From positions 1 through 57,191 of the forward strand of contig JAZOTM010000024.1 of assembly GCA_045657625.1 (NCBI GenBank): DNA of 57,191 nucleotides, in the 5' to 3' direction. This document shows, one piece after another, positions 27,389 to 36,074 of the stretch (positions are counted from its first letter, which is position 1; each line of letters starts with the position of its first letter). The notes under the pieces were generated by a model, which searched no databases, was not told where the DNA came from, and saw only the letters and a list, made by a program, of their open reading frames with translations. The position numbers were made by a program, and so were the translations under genes. This stretch comes from JAZOTM01 sp045657625 (GTDB lineage: Bacteria > Bacillota > Clostridia > Lachnospirales > Lachnospiraceae).

Positions 27389-28636
27389 ATGGAACGTTAC
27401 GAATCAGCAAAGAAAAAATACGAAGCATTGGGAATCAATGTGGAAGAAGCATTGGAAAAATTAAAAAACTTTAAGGTGTCTATGCATTGCTGGCAAGGCG
27501 ATGACGTGGTTGGTTTTGACCAGAAGGGACCTTTGACCGGTGGTATTCAGACAACCGGAAACTATCCGGGAAAAGCAACGACACCGGAAGAATTAATGGC
27601 AGATATTGATCAGGTATTGGAACTTGTTCCGGGATCTTTCAAGTTAAACTTACATGCTTGCTATGCTATTTTTGAAGACGGAGCTTGGGCAAACAGAGAC
27701 GAATTGAAGCCGGAACACTTTAAGGCATGGGTGGATTACGCAAAGAAGAAAAATATTGGGCTTGATTTTAACCCAACCTGTTTTTCACATGAAATGGTAA
27801 AAGACAACATGACTTTGACTCATCCGGACAAAGAAGTGCGTGATTTCTGGATTCGTCATTGCCAGGCTTGTATTCGTATCTCTGAATACTTCTATGATGA
27901 ATTACAGCAGCCGGTATTGATGAATATCTGGATTCCGGATGGTTTCAAGGACATTCCTGCAGACCGCTATGGAGCAAGAGCTCGTTACAAAGATTCTTTG
28001 GATCAGATTTTGGATATGGGCTATGACAAGAACAAAGTAAAGGTTTGTGTAGAATCCAAGGTATTTGGAATCGGTATGGAAAGCTACACTGCAGGTAGTG
28101 CAGAGTTTGCTTTGAATTATGCTTCCTACAAACAGATTTTACCATTGATGGATAATGGACATTATCATCCAACCGAAATGGTTTCCGATAAGGTGGCTTC
28201 TCAGCTTTTATTCTTCCCGGAAATCGCACTCCATGTAACCAGACCGGTTCGTTGGGATTCTGACCATGTGGTATTGTTTGATGATGAGACAAAGGAAACC
28301 TGCAAGGAAATCGTACGTTGCGATGCGATGGACCGAGTATATCTTGCAACCGATTTCTTTGATGCGTCAATCAACCGTATCTCTGCTTGGACAGTGGGAC
28401 TTCGTTCCGTAGAAAAAGCAATGCTTTATGCATTACTTACTCCAAACGAAACCCTTCGCAAGTTGCAGGATGAGGGCAATTGGACAAAGGTGATGGCTAT
28501 GCAGGAAGAGTTGAAGACTTATCCATTTGGTGATATTTGGGATTACTATTGCGAAAGCAATGGCAAGCCGGTAGGCATGGATTGGTTCAAAACAGTAGAA
28601 GATTATGAAAAAAAAGTGCTTTCAAAAAGAGCATAA
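27389..28636 (+). CDS. rhaA: L-rhamnose isomerase
   Basis: RhaA interconverts L-rhamnose and L-rhamnulose, a metal-dependent TIM-barrel reaction in the cytoplasm. The 415-residue sequence shows the family pattern: VSMHCWQGDDVVGFD, TGGIQTTGNYPGKA, KLNLHACYA, LDFNPTCFSHE, NIWIPDGFKDIPADR, VCVESKVFGIGMESYTAGSAEF, MDNGHYHPTE and ALHVTRPVRWDSDHVV. The metal-binding Glu, Asp and His positions are all present. The codon choice is more biased than in neighbouring genes, which fits a highly expressed catabolic enzyme. The ribosome site AAAGGAG is strong. Confidence 0.96.
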   Translation: MERYESAKKKYEALGINVEEALEKLKNFKVSMHCWQGDDVVGFDQKGPLTGGIQTTGNYPGKATTPEELMADIDQVLELVPGSFKLNLHACYAIFEDGAWANRDELKPEHFKAWVDYAKKKNIGLDFNPTCFSHEMVKDNMTLTHPDKEVRDFWIRHCQACIRISEYFYDELQQPVLMNIWIPDGFKDIPADRYGARARYKDSLDQILDMGYDKNKVKVCVESKVFGIGMESYTAGSAEFALNYASYKQILPLMDNGHYHPTEMVSDKVASQLLFFPEIALHVTRPVRWDSDHVVLFDDETKETCKEIVRCDAMDRVYLATDFFDASINRISAWTVGLRSVEKAMLYALLTPNETLRKLQDEGNWTKVMAMQEELKTYPFGDIWDYYCESNGKPVGMDWFKTVEDYEKKVLSKRA

Positions 28637-28661
28637 GTGATAGGTAATTTAGGAGGACATG

Positions 28662-29489
28662 ATGAAGATTACTGATGTGAAATTTGTAGATGGATTTATT
28701 CGTATGGCAAATGACGGCTGGGAACAGGGCTGGCATGAAAGAAACGGTGGAAATTTATCCTATCGTATTAAGCAGGAAGAAGTAGAAGAAGTAAAGGCTT
28801 TTTTGAAGGAAGATGGTCCTTGGCAGGAAATCGGAACCAGCGTTCCGGGACTTGCAGGAGAGTACTTTATGGTTACCGGTTCCGGAAAATATTTCCGCAA
28901 TGTCATCTTAGATCCGGAAGATTCTACTTGTATTATTAAAGTAGATGAGAAGGGTGAAAAATATCAGATTCAGTGGGGACTTGTAAACGGTGGTCGTCCA
29001 ACTTCCGAGCTTCCAAGTCACTTAATGAACCATGAAGTAAAGAAGGCAGCAAGCAATGGTGCGCATAGAGTTATTTATCATGCACATACCACAAATGTAA
29101 TTGCACTGACTTTTGTATTGCCATTGGAAGATGAAGTTTTCACAAGAGAACTTTGGGAAATGGCAACCGAGTGCCCGGTAGTATTCCCTTCCGGAATCGG
29201 CGTTGTAGGCTGGATGGTTCCGGGTGGAAGAGATATTGCTGTAGCAACCTCTGAATTAATGAAAAAATATGATGTGGCAATCTGGGCACACCATGGTATG
29301 TTCGCTTCCGGAGAAGATTTTGATTTGACCTTCGGTTTGATGCATACCGTTGAAAAATCTGCAGAAATTTTAGTAAAGACATTGTCTATGTCTCCAAAGA
29401 AATTACAGACCATCACACCTCAGAACTTCCGTGATTTGGCAAAAGACTTTAAGGTAGACCTTCCGGAAAAATTTTTATATGAAAAATAA
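28662..29489 (+). CDS. rhaD: Rhamnulose-1-phosphate aldolase
   Basis: A class II zinc aldolase splitting L-rhamnulose-1-phosphate into dihydroxyacetone phosphate and L-lactaldehyde. It has GWHERNGGNLSYR at the start, the zinc histidines in YHAHTTNVIAL and WAHHGMFASGEDF, and the catalytic Glu region GRPTSELPSHLMNHEVK. Two ATGs occur in tandem (28659, 28662); the second is chosen since AGGAGG ends at 28656. It has 275 residues, normal length. It is the last gene of the rhamnose operon, closed by a terminator at 29499. No lactaldehyde reductase or rhamnose transporter gene is in the operon. Confidence 0.94.
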   Translation: MKITDVKFVDGFIRMANDGWEQGWHERNGGNLSYRIKQEEVEEVKAFLKEDGPWQEIGTSVPGLAGEYFMVTGSGKYFRNVILDPEDSTCIIKVDEKGEKYQIQWGLVNGGRPTSELPSHLMNHEVKKAASNGAHRVIYHAHTTNVIALTFVLPLEDEVFTRELWEMATECPVVFPSGIGVVGWMVPGGRDIAVATSELMKKYDVAIWAHHGMFASGEDFDLTFGLMHTVEKSAEILVKTLSMSPKKLQTITPQNFRDLAKDFKVDLPEKFLYEK

Positions 29490-29498
29490 GATGTGAAG

Positions 29499-29538
29499 AA
29501 AAAATGTACCTGTATAATGAATATAGGTACATTTTTTT
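29499..29538 (+). terminator. Terminator of the rhamnose operon
   Basis: AAAATGTACCT pairs with AGGTACATTTT around an AT-rich loop, followed by a run of seven T. Confidence 0.8.
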
Positions 29539-29547
29539 CGATTTTGT

Positions 29548-29597
29548 CTGCAACATCCATTTGGAAAACCAGAGGAAGTATCCTATAATTGTTGCAG
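29548..29597 (+). promoter_or_regulatory. Promoter of the GNAT gene framed by an inverted repeat
   Basis: TTGGAA at 29561-29566, a 17-bp spacer and TATAAT at 29584-29589 make a strong promoter. It is framed by CTGCAACA (29548-29555) and TGTTGCAG (29590-29597), a perfect 8-bp inverted repeat that could be an operator. Confidence 0.6.
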
Positions 29598-29615
29598 AGG
29601 AAAGGACGTTGTCGT

Positions 29616-30032
29616 ATGAAAATAGAACACTTTAATACCTTGCCGGAAATGGCAATGCAGATCAGACAAGATGTCTTTGTGACAGAACAGGGATTTGTGG
29701 ATGAATTTGACGAGGTGGATGCCCGTGCTATACATTTTTTAATGACAGAGGGAGAAAAACCGGTGGCAACTTGCCGCGTGTTTACGGAGGAAAATCCGAA
29801 GGTTTATTTCTTGGGAAGATTGGCCGTAGAAAAGGAATATCGTGGAAAGCATGTGGGTTCGAAGATGCTGCAGGCGATTTTAGAATATGTGCAGGAAGTG
29901 GGCGGAGCAGAAATTCGCTTACATTCACAATTGCAAGCCAAGGAGTTTTACACTTCGAATGGGTATGAGCCTTACAGTGAGATTGAGGATGAGCAGGGGT
30001 GTCCACATATTTGGATGAGAAAGAAACTATAA
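29616..30032 (+). CDS. GNAT-family N-acetyltransferase (ElaA/YjcF-like)
   Basis: A small 138-residue acetyltransferase. The acetyl-CoA loop is LAVEKEYRGKHVGSKMLQAI (R/Q-x-x-G-x-G/A pattern), preceded by QIRQDVFVTEQGFVDEFDEVDA, a start shared with the YjcF/ElaA subgroup. LHSQLQAKEFYTSNGYEPY closes the fold. The ATG at 29616 with GGAAAGGA upstream is preferred to an in-frame TTG at 29589, which falls in the -10. It lies 12 bp before the helicase gene on the same strand and may be co-transcribed. The substrate is unknown. Confidence 0.85.
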   Translation: MKIEHFNTLPEMAMQIRQDVFVTEQGFVDEFDEVDARAIHFLMTEGEKPVATCRVFTEENPKVYFLGRLAVEKEYRGKHVGSKMLQAILEYVQEVGGAEIRLHSQLQAKEFYTSNGYEPYSEIEDEQGCPHIWMRKKL

Positions 30033-30044
30033 TGGGGATAATAC

Positions 30045-33032
30045 ATGAAGATTGAAGACTTAAGACAGGGGTTTGAAACTGCATATGTAAATGGTTCGGT
30101 GGTAGCAAATCCGTCCTATACACCGGGAATGGTAGCAAATTGTCCTACAGAGGGGAAGAAGGTGATTTCTTCCATTGAAGATGAATTGTTACGCTGTGAA
30201 AAATTTCAAATCAGTGTGGCATTTATCACAATGGGTGGATTGACGCCATTGCTACAAACCTTGCAGGAATTAGAACGAAAAAATATTCCGGGAGAAATTT
30301 TAACTACAAATTATTTGGATTTTAGTGAACCAAGGGCACTGGAAAAACTGCATCAGTTAAAAAATATTACATTGAAAATGTATGATGTAAATGCAGCAAA
30401 CAGAGGATTTCACAGTAAAGGGTATATTTTTAAAGAGCAGGAAATTTATCGCATTATTTTGGGGAGTTCCAATATGACGAGTGCTGCTTTAACCAGTAAT
30501 ATCGAGTGGAATACAAAATTGATTTCCACTGAGCAGGGTGAGGTGGCGCAGGAAATTCTACGGGAGTTTGAAGCGCATTGGAATTCAGAATATGCATTGG
30601 AATTCGAACGGTTCTTTGAAGTCTATCAAGAACGTTACCAAATTATAAAGCATCAGAGGGAACTGGCAAAACAAGAACCGCTGCCATCCTTCGAAAAATA
30701 TAAGTTGAAACCGAACTCTATGCAACAGGAATTCTTGGTGAATCTGAGAAAAATCCTAGAGCAAAAAGAGAATCGTGCGCTTTTAATTTCTGCTACGGGA
30801 ACAGGGAAAACATACGCAGCGGCTTTTGCTATGCGTGAACTTGGATTTCAAAGAGTGTTGTTTTTGGTGCATCGTGCACAGCTGGCAAAGCAGGCCAAGA
30901 AGTCTTTTGAAAAGGTGTTAAATCATAGCGTTTCCATGGGAATTGTGGGAGATGGAAAAAAGGAATACGATTGCGATTATGTATTTGCCATGGTGGAAAC
31001 CTTGAATCGAGACCAACATTTGTTCCATTACGCGAAGGATGCTTTTGATTGCATTATTTTAGACGAAGCACATCATAGTCCGGCCAATACCTATCAGAAG
31101 ATTATGGATTACTTCGAACCGAAACTGTTCTTGGGAATGACAGCGACTCCGGATAAGCGGGATGATCATTTAGAGGGCAAAAATGTATATGAATTGTTCC
31201 ATTATCAGATTGCCCATGAGATTCGGTTACAAAAAGCAATGGAAGAGCAGTTGTTGTGTCCTTTTCATTATTTTGGAATTCAAGACGTGGCAGTGATTGA
31301 CGAAAAGGATCAAAAGAAAAGATCCTTGGGAGAACAAGCATTTTTGACATTGACCGGAGATGCGCGTGTGAATCATGTGATTCAGCAGGCGGAATACTTT
31401 GGTTATAGCGGAGAACGCGTGAAAGGTCTTGTTTTTTGCAGTCGGAATCGAGAATGTGAATTGTTGGCAGAGCAATTTGAAAAACGTGGATATCGTGCAT
31501 TGGCTTTGAGCAATGAGACGCCGCAAAAACAAAGAGAAACAGCATTTGAGCGTTTGGCTATGAACGAAGAGGATGCCACAGAAGAAATGCAGCCTTTGGA
31601 TTATATATTTTCTGTAGATATTTTGAATGAAGGTGTGGATATTGTAGAGGTAAATCAGGTGATTATGCTTCGCCCTACGCAATCGCCGATTGTGTTTATT
31701 CAGCAGTTGGGAAGAGGTTTGCGTAAAGCGGAGGGTAAGGAATATGTGGTGATTTTGGATTTCATAGGAAATTATGAAAACAATTTCATGATTCCTGTGG
31801 CGTTATCCGGAGACCGTAGTTTCAATGCGGATACCATTCGAAAATATGTGATTAGTGGAAATAGCACGATTCCAGGTGCTTCCACGGTACATTTTGATGA
31901 GATTTCAAGAGAACGTATTTTCCAGTCAGTGGACCATTTAAAGGCTTCGAAAATCCGTAATTTAATCAAAGAAGGTTATCAAAATTTAAAGAATCGTTTG
32001 GGACGTATACCGCTTCTTTTAGATTTTTATGAAAATGGGGAAGTGGATCCATTATTGATTATCAGGGAATATAAAACTTATTTTGCGTTTGTGGAGAAAA
32101 TGGAAAAACACGAAGACTGGTTTTCTTTTTCCGAGCAAGAAAAACGCACATTAGAATACCTGTCGAAAAATATTTTGAGTGGTGTTCGTCCGGCAGAACT
32201 TGAAATTTTACAGGAACTTTTGGAAAAAGAGGAACTGGATTTGCAGGAAGTGGCGCGTCAGTGTGAGAGCAAATATGGATATGCGCTGTCGGATTTACAG
32301 GCACAGGCTTCTTGTGAGGTGTTGGAAGGAAAGTTTGTTTCCAATTCCGATGAATTTTTAAAATATCAGGATATTGAAATTTTGAATGTGGATGAAAATC
32401 GAAGAGTGCGCAGGCTTGGCAGCTATGAAAAGCGTTTGCAGAATCCTTTGTTTTTAACACAAGTGCGGGATATTCTTGCGGTGGCAAGCATGCGTTACAA
32501 AGATAAGTATCAAAAGAAAAAGGTGGAAAACAGTCCTTTTGTTTTATATGAAAAATATTCCAGAAGAGACGTCAGTCTTTTGATGAATGTGGGAAAAGAT
32601 ATTTCATCCACAATGTATGGAATGAGTGCAATTCGGGATGAAGTATTTATGTTTGTCACCTATCACAAAGAGGAAAAAACGGATAAGGACAAATATTATG
32701 TGGATGGAAAACCGGATTATGCAGATGCCTTTGCTGACAGTCAGATTTTCTATTGGGATTCACAGATTGATAAAAAATTGGATGGCAATTACATGCAAAA
32801 TGTCTTGGGGGCAACACGGAAACATTTGCTAGTGAAAAAAAGCGATCATGAAAACTCCTTTTTTTACATGGGCACTTTTGATATCATAGAAGCCCGTGAG
32901 GAGAAAAAAAGAAATAACAATGGCGTAGAAAAGCCGATTTGTAAATTGACGTTTCAGATGCACACTCCGGTAAGGGAGGATTTGCTTCGTTATTTACAAA
33001 GTACAGTAACATTGGAGGAACAAGCAGTATGA
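30045..33032 (+). CDS. PLD-like nuclease / DEAD-box helicase / DUF3427 protein
   Basis: A 995-residue cytoplasmic protein with three parts. Residues 1-200 resemble a phospholipase-D/HKD nuclease domain with one catalytic motif (His123-x-Lys125 in FHSKGYIF, then GSSNMTSAALTSN). Residues about 225-620 are a superfamily 2 helicase: ATGTGKT Walker A (about 249-255), DEAH box (about 343-346), MTATP, and QQLGRGLRKAEGK (motif VI). The carboxy 370 residues match the DUF3427 type region (LLDFYENGEVDPLLIIREYKTYFAFV, VLGATRKHLLVKKS, PICKLTFQMHTP). HKD nuclease-helicase fusions of this kind are predicted nucleic-acid repair or defence proteins. Its last four bases overlap the NUDIX gene start, so the two are translated together. 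Confidence 0.88.
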   Translation: MKIEDLRQGFETAYVNGSVVANPSYTPGMVANCPTEGKKVISSIEDELLRCEKFQISVAFITMGGLTPLLQTLQELERKNIPGEILTTNYLDFSEPRALEKLHQLKNITLKMYDVNAANRGFHSKGYIFKEQEIYRIILGSSNMTSAALTSNIEWNTKLISTEQGEVAQEILREFEAHWNSEYALEFERFFEVYQERYQIIKHQRELAKQEPLPSFEKYKLKPNSMQQEFLVNLRKILEQKENRALLISATGTGKTYAAAFAMRELGFQRVLFLVHRAQLAKQAKKSFEKVLNHSVSMGIVGDGKKEYDCDYVFAMVETLNRDQHLFHYAKDAFDCIILDEAHHSPANTYQKIMDYFEPKLFLGMTATPDKRDDHLEGKNVYELFHYQIAHEIRLQKAMEEQLLCPFHYFGIQDVAVIDEKDQKKRSLGEQAFLTLTGDARVNHVIQQAEYFGYSGERVKGLVFCSRNRECELLAEQFEKRGYRALALSNETPQKQRETAFERLAMNEEDATEEMQPLDYIFSVDILNEGVDIVEVNQVIMLRPTQSPIVFIQQLGRGLRKAEGKEYVVILDFIGNYENNFMIPVALSGDRSFNADTIRKYVISGNSTIPGASTVHFDEISRERIFQSVDHLKASKIRNLIKEGYQNLKNRLGRIPLLLDFYENGEVDPLLIIREYKTYFAFVEKMEKHEDWFSFSEQEKRTLEYLSKNILSGVRPAELEILQELLEKEELDLQEVARQCESKYGYALSDLQAQASCEVLEGKFVSNSDEFLKYQDIEILNVDENRRVRRLGSYEKRLQNPLFLTQVRDILAVASMRYKDKYQKKKVENSPFVLYEKYSRRDVSLLMNVGKDISSTMYGMSAIRDEVFMFVTYHKEEKTDKDKYYVDGKPDYADAFADSQIFYWDSQIDKKLDGNYMQNVLGATRKHLLVKKSDHENSFFYMGTFDIIEAREEKKRNNNGVEKPICKLTFQMHTPVREDLLRYLQSTVTLEEQAV

Positions 33033-33436
33033 AAACCGTAAGAGTCGTAGCCGCAGTTATCAAAGGGAAAATGGCGGATGGCACATCGATTATTTTTTCT
33101 ACCCAGCGAGGATATGGCGAATTTCAAGGTGGCTGGGAATTCCCGGGCGGTAAAATAGAAGAAGGGGAGACTCCGGAGCAGGCATTAGAACGAGAAATCC
33201 GAGAGGAATTGGATACCAAAATTTCGGTGCAGGACAAAATTTACACGGTAGAATATGATTATCCGAAGTTCCATTTGTCCATGGATTGTTTTTGGTGTGA
33301 AGTGGTAGAAGGAGATTTGGTACTGAAGGAACATGAGGCGGCAAAATGGTTGATCAAAGAAGAATTGAAGGATGTGGATTGGTTGCCGGCAGATTTGGAA
33401 TTGGTTGAAAAAATCAAAGAGCAGTGGAAAGATTAA
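33029..33436 (+). CDS. NUDIX hydrolase, (deoxy)nucleoside triphosphate pyrophosphohydrolase
   Basis: A 135-residue MutT-like hydrolase, expected to cleave nucleoside diphosphates linked to another moiety, for example oxidised dNTPs. The NUDIX box is exact: Gly41-x5-Glu47-x7-Arg55-Glu56-Ile-x-Glu59-Glu60, preceded by GGWEFPGGKIEEG. It ends with the MutT-like WLIKEELKDVDWLPADLELV. The ATG overlaps the helicase stop (ATGA), a sign of strict co-translation. The pairing suggests it serves the helicase's pathway (nucleotide clean-up or signal hydrolysis); the true substrate is not visible. Confidence 0.92.
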   Translation: MKTVRVVAAVIKGKMADGTSIIFSTQRGYGEFQGGWEFPGGKIEEGETPEQALEREIREELDTKISVQDKIYTVEYDYPKFHLSMDCFWCEVVEGDLVLKEHEAAKWLIKEELKDVDWLPADLELVEKIKEQWKD

Positions 33437-33473
33437 ATATGCGGATTTTGTAAGATTGTATTTCGGAGGGGCT

Positions 33474-33620
33474 ATGGAAAATAAAAAACAATTGATTGAC
33501 GATACAGGCCTACATAAAGACATGAGGTCCTTGCAATCTACCATTTTTGTGGTTTTATGTCGTATTTTTACGGTGATTTTGATATTACTCGGAGTTATGG
33601 CATTATTGCCGATGGAATGA
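33474..33620 (+). CDS. 48-residue single-pass membrane protein
   Basis: This short gene encodes a polar amino end (MENKKQLIDDTGLHKDMRSLQ) and one hydrophobic helix (about residues 23-44, STIFVVLCRIFTVILILLGV). It has a good ribosome site, GGAGGGG, seven bases upstream of the ATG. It lies 37 bp after the NUDIX stop and 13 bp before the potassium channel, so it is probably co-transcribed with them. No family is recognised. It might be a channel-associated peptide or simply a small membrane protein. Confidence 0.55.
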   Translation: MENKKQLIDDTGLHKDMRSLQSTIFVVLCRIFTVILILLGVMALLPME

Positions 33621-33633
33621 TGGAGGGCGTATT

Positions 33634-34362
33634 ATGTATGATTTTAAACACAGAGTTTATGAAGTAATTGAAGTTTCGTCGGTGGGAGATCATTCCAGCC
33701 GTGCATATGATGTGTTACTGACTACAGCCATAATTGTAGGAATGGTTCCTATGACTATGAAGGGAGAAAATGTTTTCACCCGTTGGATTGAAGTGGTGGT
33801 TAGTGTCTTATTTTTGATTGATTATATTGCGCGTGTTTGGACAGCTGATTACAAGATGGGTTACAAGCACTACAAGGCGTATATTGCCTATGTATTAAAA
33901 CCGATGGCGATTTTTGACTTGCTTTCCATTATACCGGTGGTTTATTTGTTTTTGCCTGTTTCTTCGTTGATTGGATTGTTGAGGCTTTTCCGAATTTTTC
34001 GTGTGTTTAAATTGGTAAGATACTCCAGCACCATGGTGGTCATTGCCAATGTGCTTCGCAAGGTACATAAGCAATTGCTGGCGGTCTTGATTTTGATTAT
34101 GGTTTATATTTTTGTATCGGCTATGTTGATTTTTCAGTTGGAACCGGATTTGTTTGACCAATTTTTTGACGCAATCTATTGGGCAACCATTTCTATTACC
34201 ACCATTGGATACGGCGATATTTCACCGACTACAGATGCCGGAAGATTTATCGCTATGATTTCGGCTTTGGTGGGCATGGCTGTGATTGCATTGCCTACCG
34301 GTATTATTACGGCAGCTTATATGAATGAAATAAGTAAAAAGAAATCCAAGTATGAACTATAA
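33634..34362 (+). CDS. Voltage-gated-type potassium channel
   Basis: A 242-residue integral membrane protein with six hydrophobic segments. The fourth is S4-like, with regularly spaced arginines and lysine (RLFRIFRVFKLVRYS). The pore loop carries the potassium selectivity filter TTIGYGD (about residues 189-195), followed by the last helix GMAVIALPTGIITAAY. This is the small bacterial Kv-like architecture (ion_trans family), without a cytoplasmic regulatory domain. The start follows GGAGGG. It ends the gene run beginning at the GNAT gene or the helicase; a functional link to these is not established. Confidence 0.9.
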   Translation: MYDFKHRVYEVIEVSSVGDHSSRAYDVLLTTAIIVGMVPMTMKGENVFTRWIEVVVSVLFLIDYIARVWTADYKMGYKHYKAYIAYVLKPMAIFDLLSIIPVVYLFLPVSSLIGLLRLFRIFRVFKLVRYSSTMVVIANVLRKVHKQLLAVLILIMVYIFVSAMLIFQLEPDLFDQFFDAIYWATISITTIGYGDISPTTDAGRFIAMISALVGMAVIALPTGIITAAYMNEISKKKSKYEL

Positions 34363-34394
34363 AATTTCCAACTTTCTTTTGGGTAAGTATATTA

Positions 34395-34482
34395 CAAGAA
34401 AGTGCGTTCTTGCATAATAGAAAAATATGGGTTTTAATTATAGTCACAAGGTCAGACCAAGTATAGTTAGCGACTCAGTCGC
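34395..34482 (+). promoter_or_regulatory. Promoter and small dyads upstream of the nitroreductase
   Basis: CAAGAA(6)TTCTTG at 34395-34412 is a 6-bp inverted repeat immediately before a -10-like CATAAT (34413-34418). Two further dyads follow in the leader: GGTCAGACC (34450-34458) and GCGACTCAGTCGC (34470-34482), the latter directly before the ribosome site. Redox-responsive control would fit but no matching regulator gene is nearby. Confidence 0.35.
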
Positions 34483-34496
34483 GGAAAGGAAGAAAA

Positions 34497-35012
34497 ATGG
34501 ATTTTATTACATTAGCAAAAAATAGATTTTCTGTTCGTAATTATCAGGATACTCCTATTGAACAGGAAAAATTAGACAAGATTTTAGAGGCAGCGCAGGT
34601 TGCACCAACTGCAAAAAATAAGCAGGCAGCAAGGGTCTATGTATTAAAGAGTGAAGAAGCGGTAAGTAAGATTCGTGAACTTACCAGATGTGCTTATAAT
34701 GCGCCGGTAGTAATGCTGATTGCTTATGAAGAATCTGAGCAGTATTACAACGAGATGGAAGATGGAATTACTTCCGGACAGCAGGACGCCAGTATTGTTG
34801 CAACACATATGATGCTTCAGGCTGCAGAGCTTGGAATCGGTTCTGTTTGGGTAGATGTTTTCCCAAATACGAAAACAGCAGAGGTTTTTGGGTTACCGAA
34901 ATCTGTAAAACCGGTTTGCTTAATGCCAATGGGATATGCAGCAGAAGGCGTGACACCTTCTCCTATGCATAGTAGCTATAGACCATTGGAAGAAATGGTT
35001 CAGGAATTGTAA
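34497..35012 (+). CDS. Nitroreductase-family flavoprotein
   Basis: A 171-residue FMN-dependent reductase of the short nitroreductase type. It opens with the hallmark FITLAKNRFSVRNYQDTPIEQEKLDKILEAAQVAPTAKN, which binds the FMN phosphate. GLGIGSVWVDVFPN-like dimer segments (ELGIGSVWVDVFPNTKTAEVFGLPKSVKPVCLMPMGY) follow. Members reduce nitro compounds, quinones or enones with NAD(P)H; the natural substrate cannot be read here. It is monocistronic, with a strong ribosome site (GGAAAGGA) and a terminator at 35090. Confidence 0.9.
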   Translation: MDFITLAKNRFSVRNYQDTPIEQEKLDKILEAAQVAPTAKNKQAARVYVLKSEEAVSKIRELTRCAYNAPVVMLIAYEESEQYYNEMEDGITSGQQDASIVATHMMLQAAELGIGSVWVDVFPNTKTAEVFGLPKSVKPVCLMPMGYAAEGVTPSPMHSSYRPLEEMVQEL

Positions 35013-35089
35013 AAGTCATTTTTTCAAAAAATCATTGTACAAAATAAAATTTAAAAATCGAAGTAGAGTTACAGATTGCATCAGAAATG

Positions 35090-35136
35090 CGGGTGTTGTA
35101 GGATGAATAGAGAATCCTATGACACCCGTTTTTTTA
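35090..35136 (+). terminator. Terminator after the nitroreductase
   Basis: CGGGTGT pairs with ACACCCG and, inside it, TAGGAT with ATCCTA; a run of seven T follows. Confidence 0.8.
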
Positions 35137-35173
35137 CTTAGTCGGGAATTTAAAAAATAGATGGGGAAACACT

Positions 35174-36045
35174 TTGCACCTCGTTATGGTAGGCGATATT
35201 TTGCTTCATACACCGGTGGAGGATGCGGCTTATGACGAAGATACCGGAACCTACGATTTTCATTTTATTTTTCAAGAAACAGAGGATTTGATTGCGGAGG
35301 CAGATTTGGCTTTGGTAAATCAAGAAGTGATTATTGGTGGTGAGGATTTAGGTGTTTCCGGCTATCCCAATTTTAATGCGCCGGATGAAATAGGAGACGC
35401 CTTGGTGGATGCCGGGTTTGACGTGATTTGTCATGCAACGAATCATGCCTTGGATAAGGGAAGTAGTGGCATTTTAAATACGATTTCTTATTGGAACATG
35501 ACCTATCCGGAGATTGCTTATGTGGGCATCAATGACTCGCAAGAGGATCAGGATCAAATCCTTTATCTGGAGGAAAACGGGATTCGAGTGGCGGTGCTGA
35601 ATTATACCTATGGTACCAATGGAATTGCGTTGCCTTCAGACATGCCTTACGCCGTGAATTTGCTGGAAGAAAGCAAAGTGGTGGAAGATTTACAGGAAGC
35701 AGAAGAAAATGCGGACTTTACCATAGTGTGCCCACATTGGGGAACGGAGTATTCTTTGGAGGTGTCTTCGGAACAGGAACCGGGGTGGCAAACCGTATGG
35801 TGGGTGGTATGGCGGATGTGACTTTGGAGAAGGATGCTGCAGGAAATGTGGTGATTTCGGATTATGGGGTAAAAGCATTGGTATGTCACGTAACCTCCGG
35901 AAAAGAGGGGATTGTGGTGTATCCATTGACTTTTTATTCGGAGGATCTAGGTTTGGAAAATGAAATTCGGCAGCAGGATGATACTTTTTCCTATGAGTAC
36001 TGTGTGAGTCTTTGCAACGATGTCTGGGGCGACTTATGGGAATAA
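35174..36045 (+). pseudogene. capA-like poly-gamma-glutamate/capsule protein, doubly deleted pseudogene
   Basis: The remnant belongs to the PGA_cap/CapA metallophosphatase-like family. The first part keeps LVMVGDILLHTPVEDAAYD, TNHALDKGSSGIL and CPHWGTEYS. It starts without the usual signal peptide, just after the nitroreductase terminator, so the 5' end is gone. After EVSSEQE the expected GTHPHV and SLGNF blocks are missing. The carboxy end (VANRMVGGMADVTLEKDAAGNVVISDYGVKALVCHVTSG...SLCNDVWGDLWE) continues in another frame from about 35775. An internal deletion of tens of codons therefore shifted the frame. No function is expected. Confidence 0.8.
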
Positions 36046-36074
36046 TTAGAATTAGAAAAAAAATAAAAGAAGTT

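Noticed and set aside
31227..31682. 151-residue reverse-strand frame within the helicase gene
   Set aside because: Antisense to helicase motifs; no start signals.
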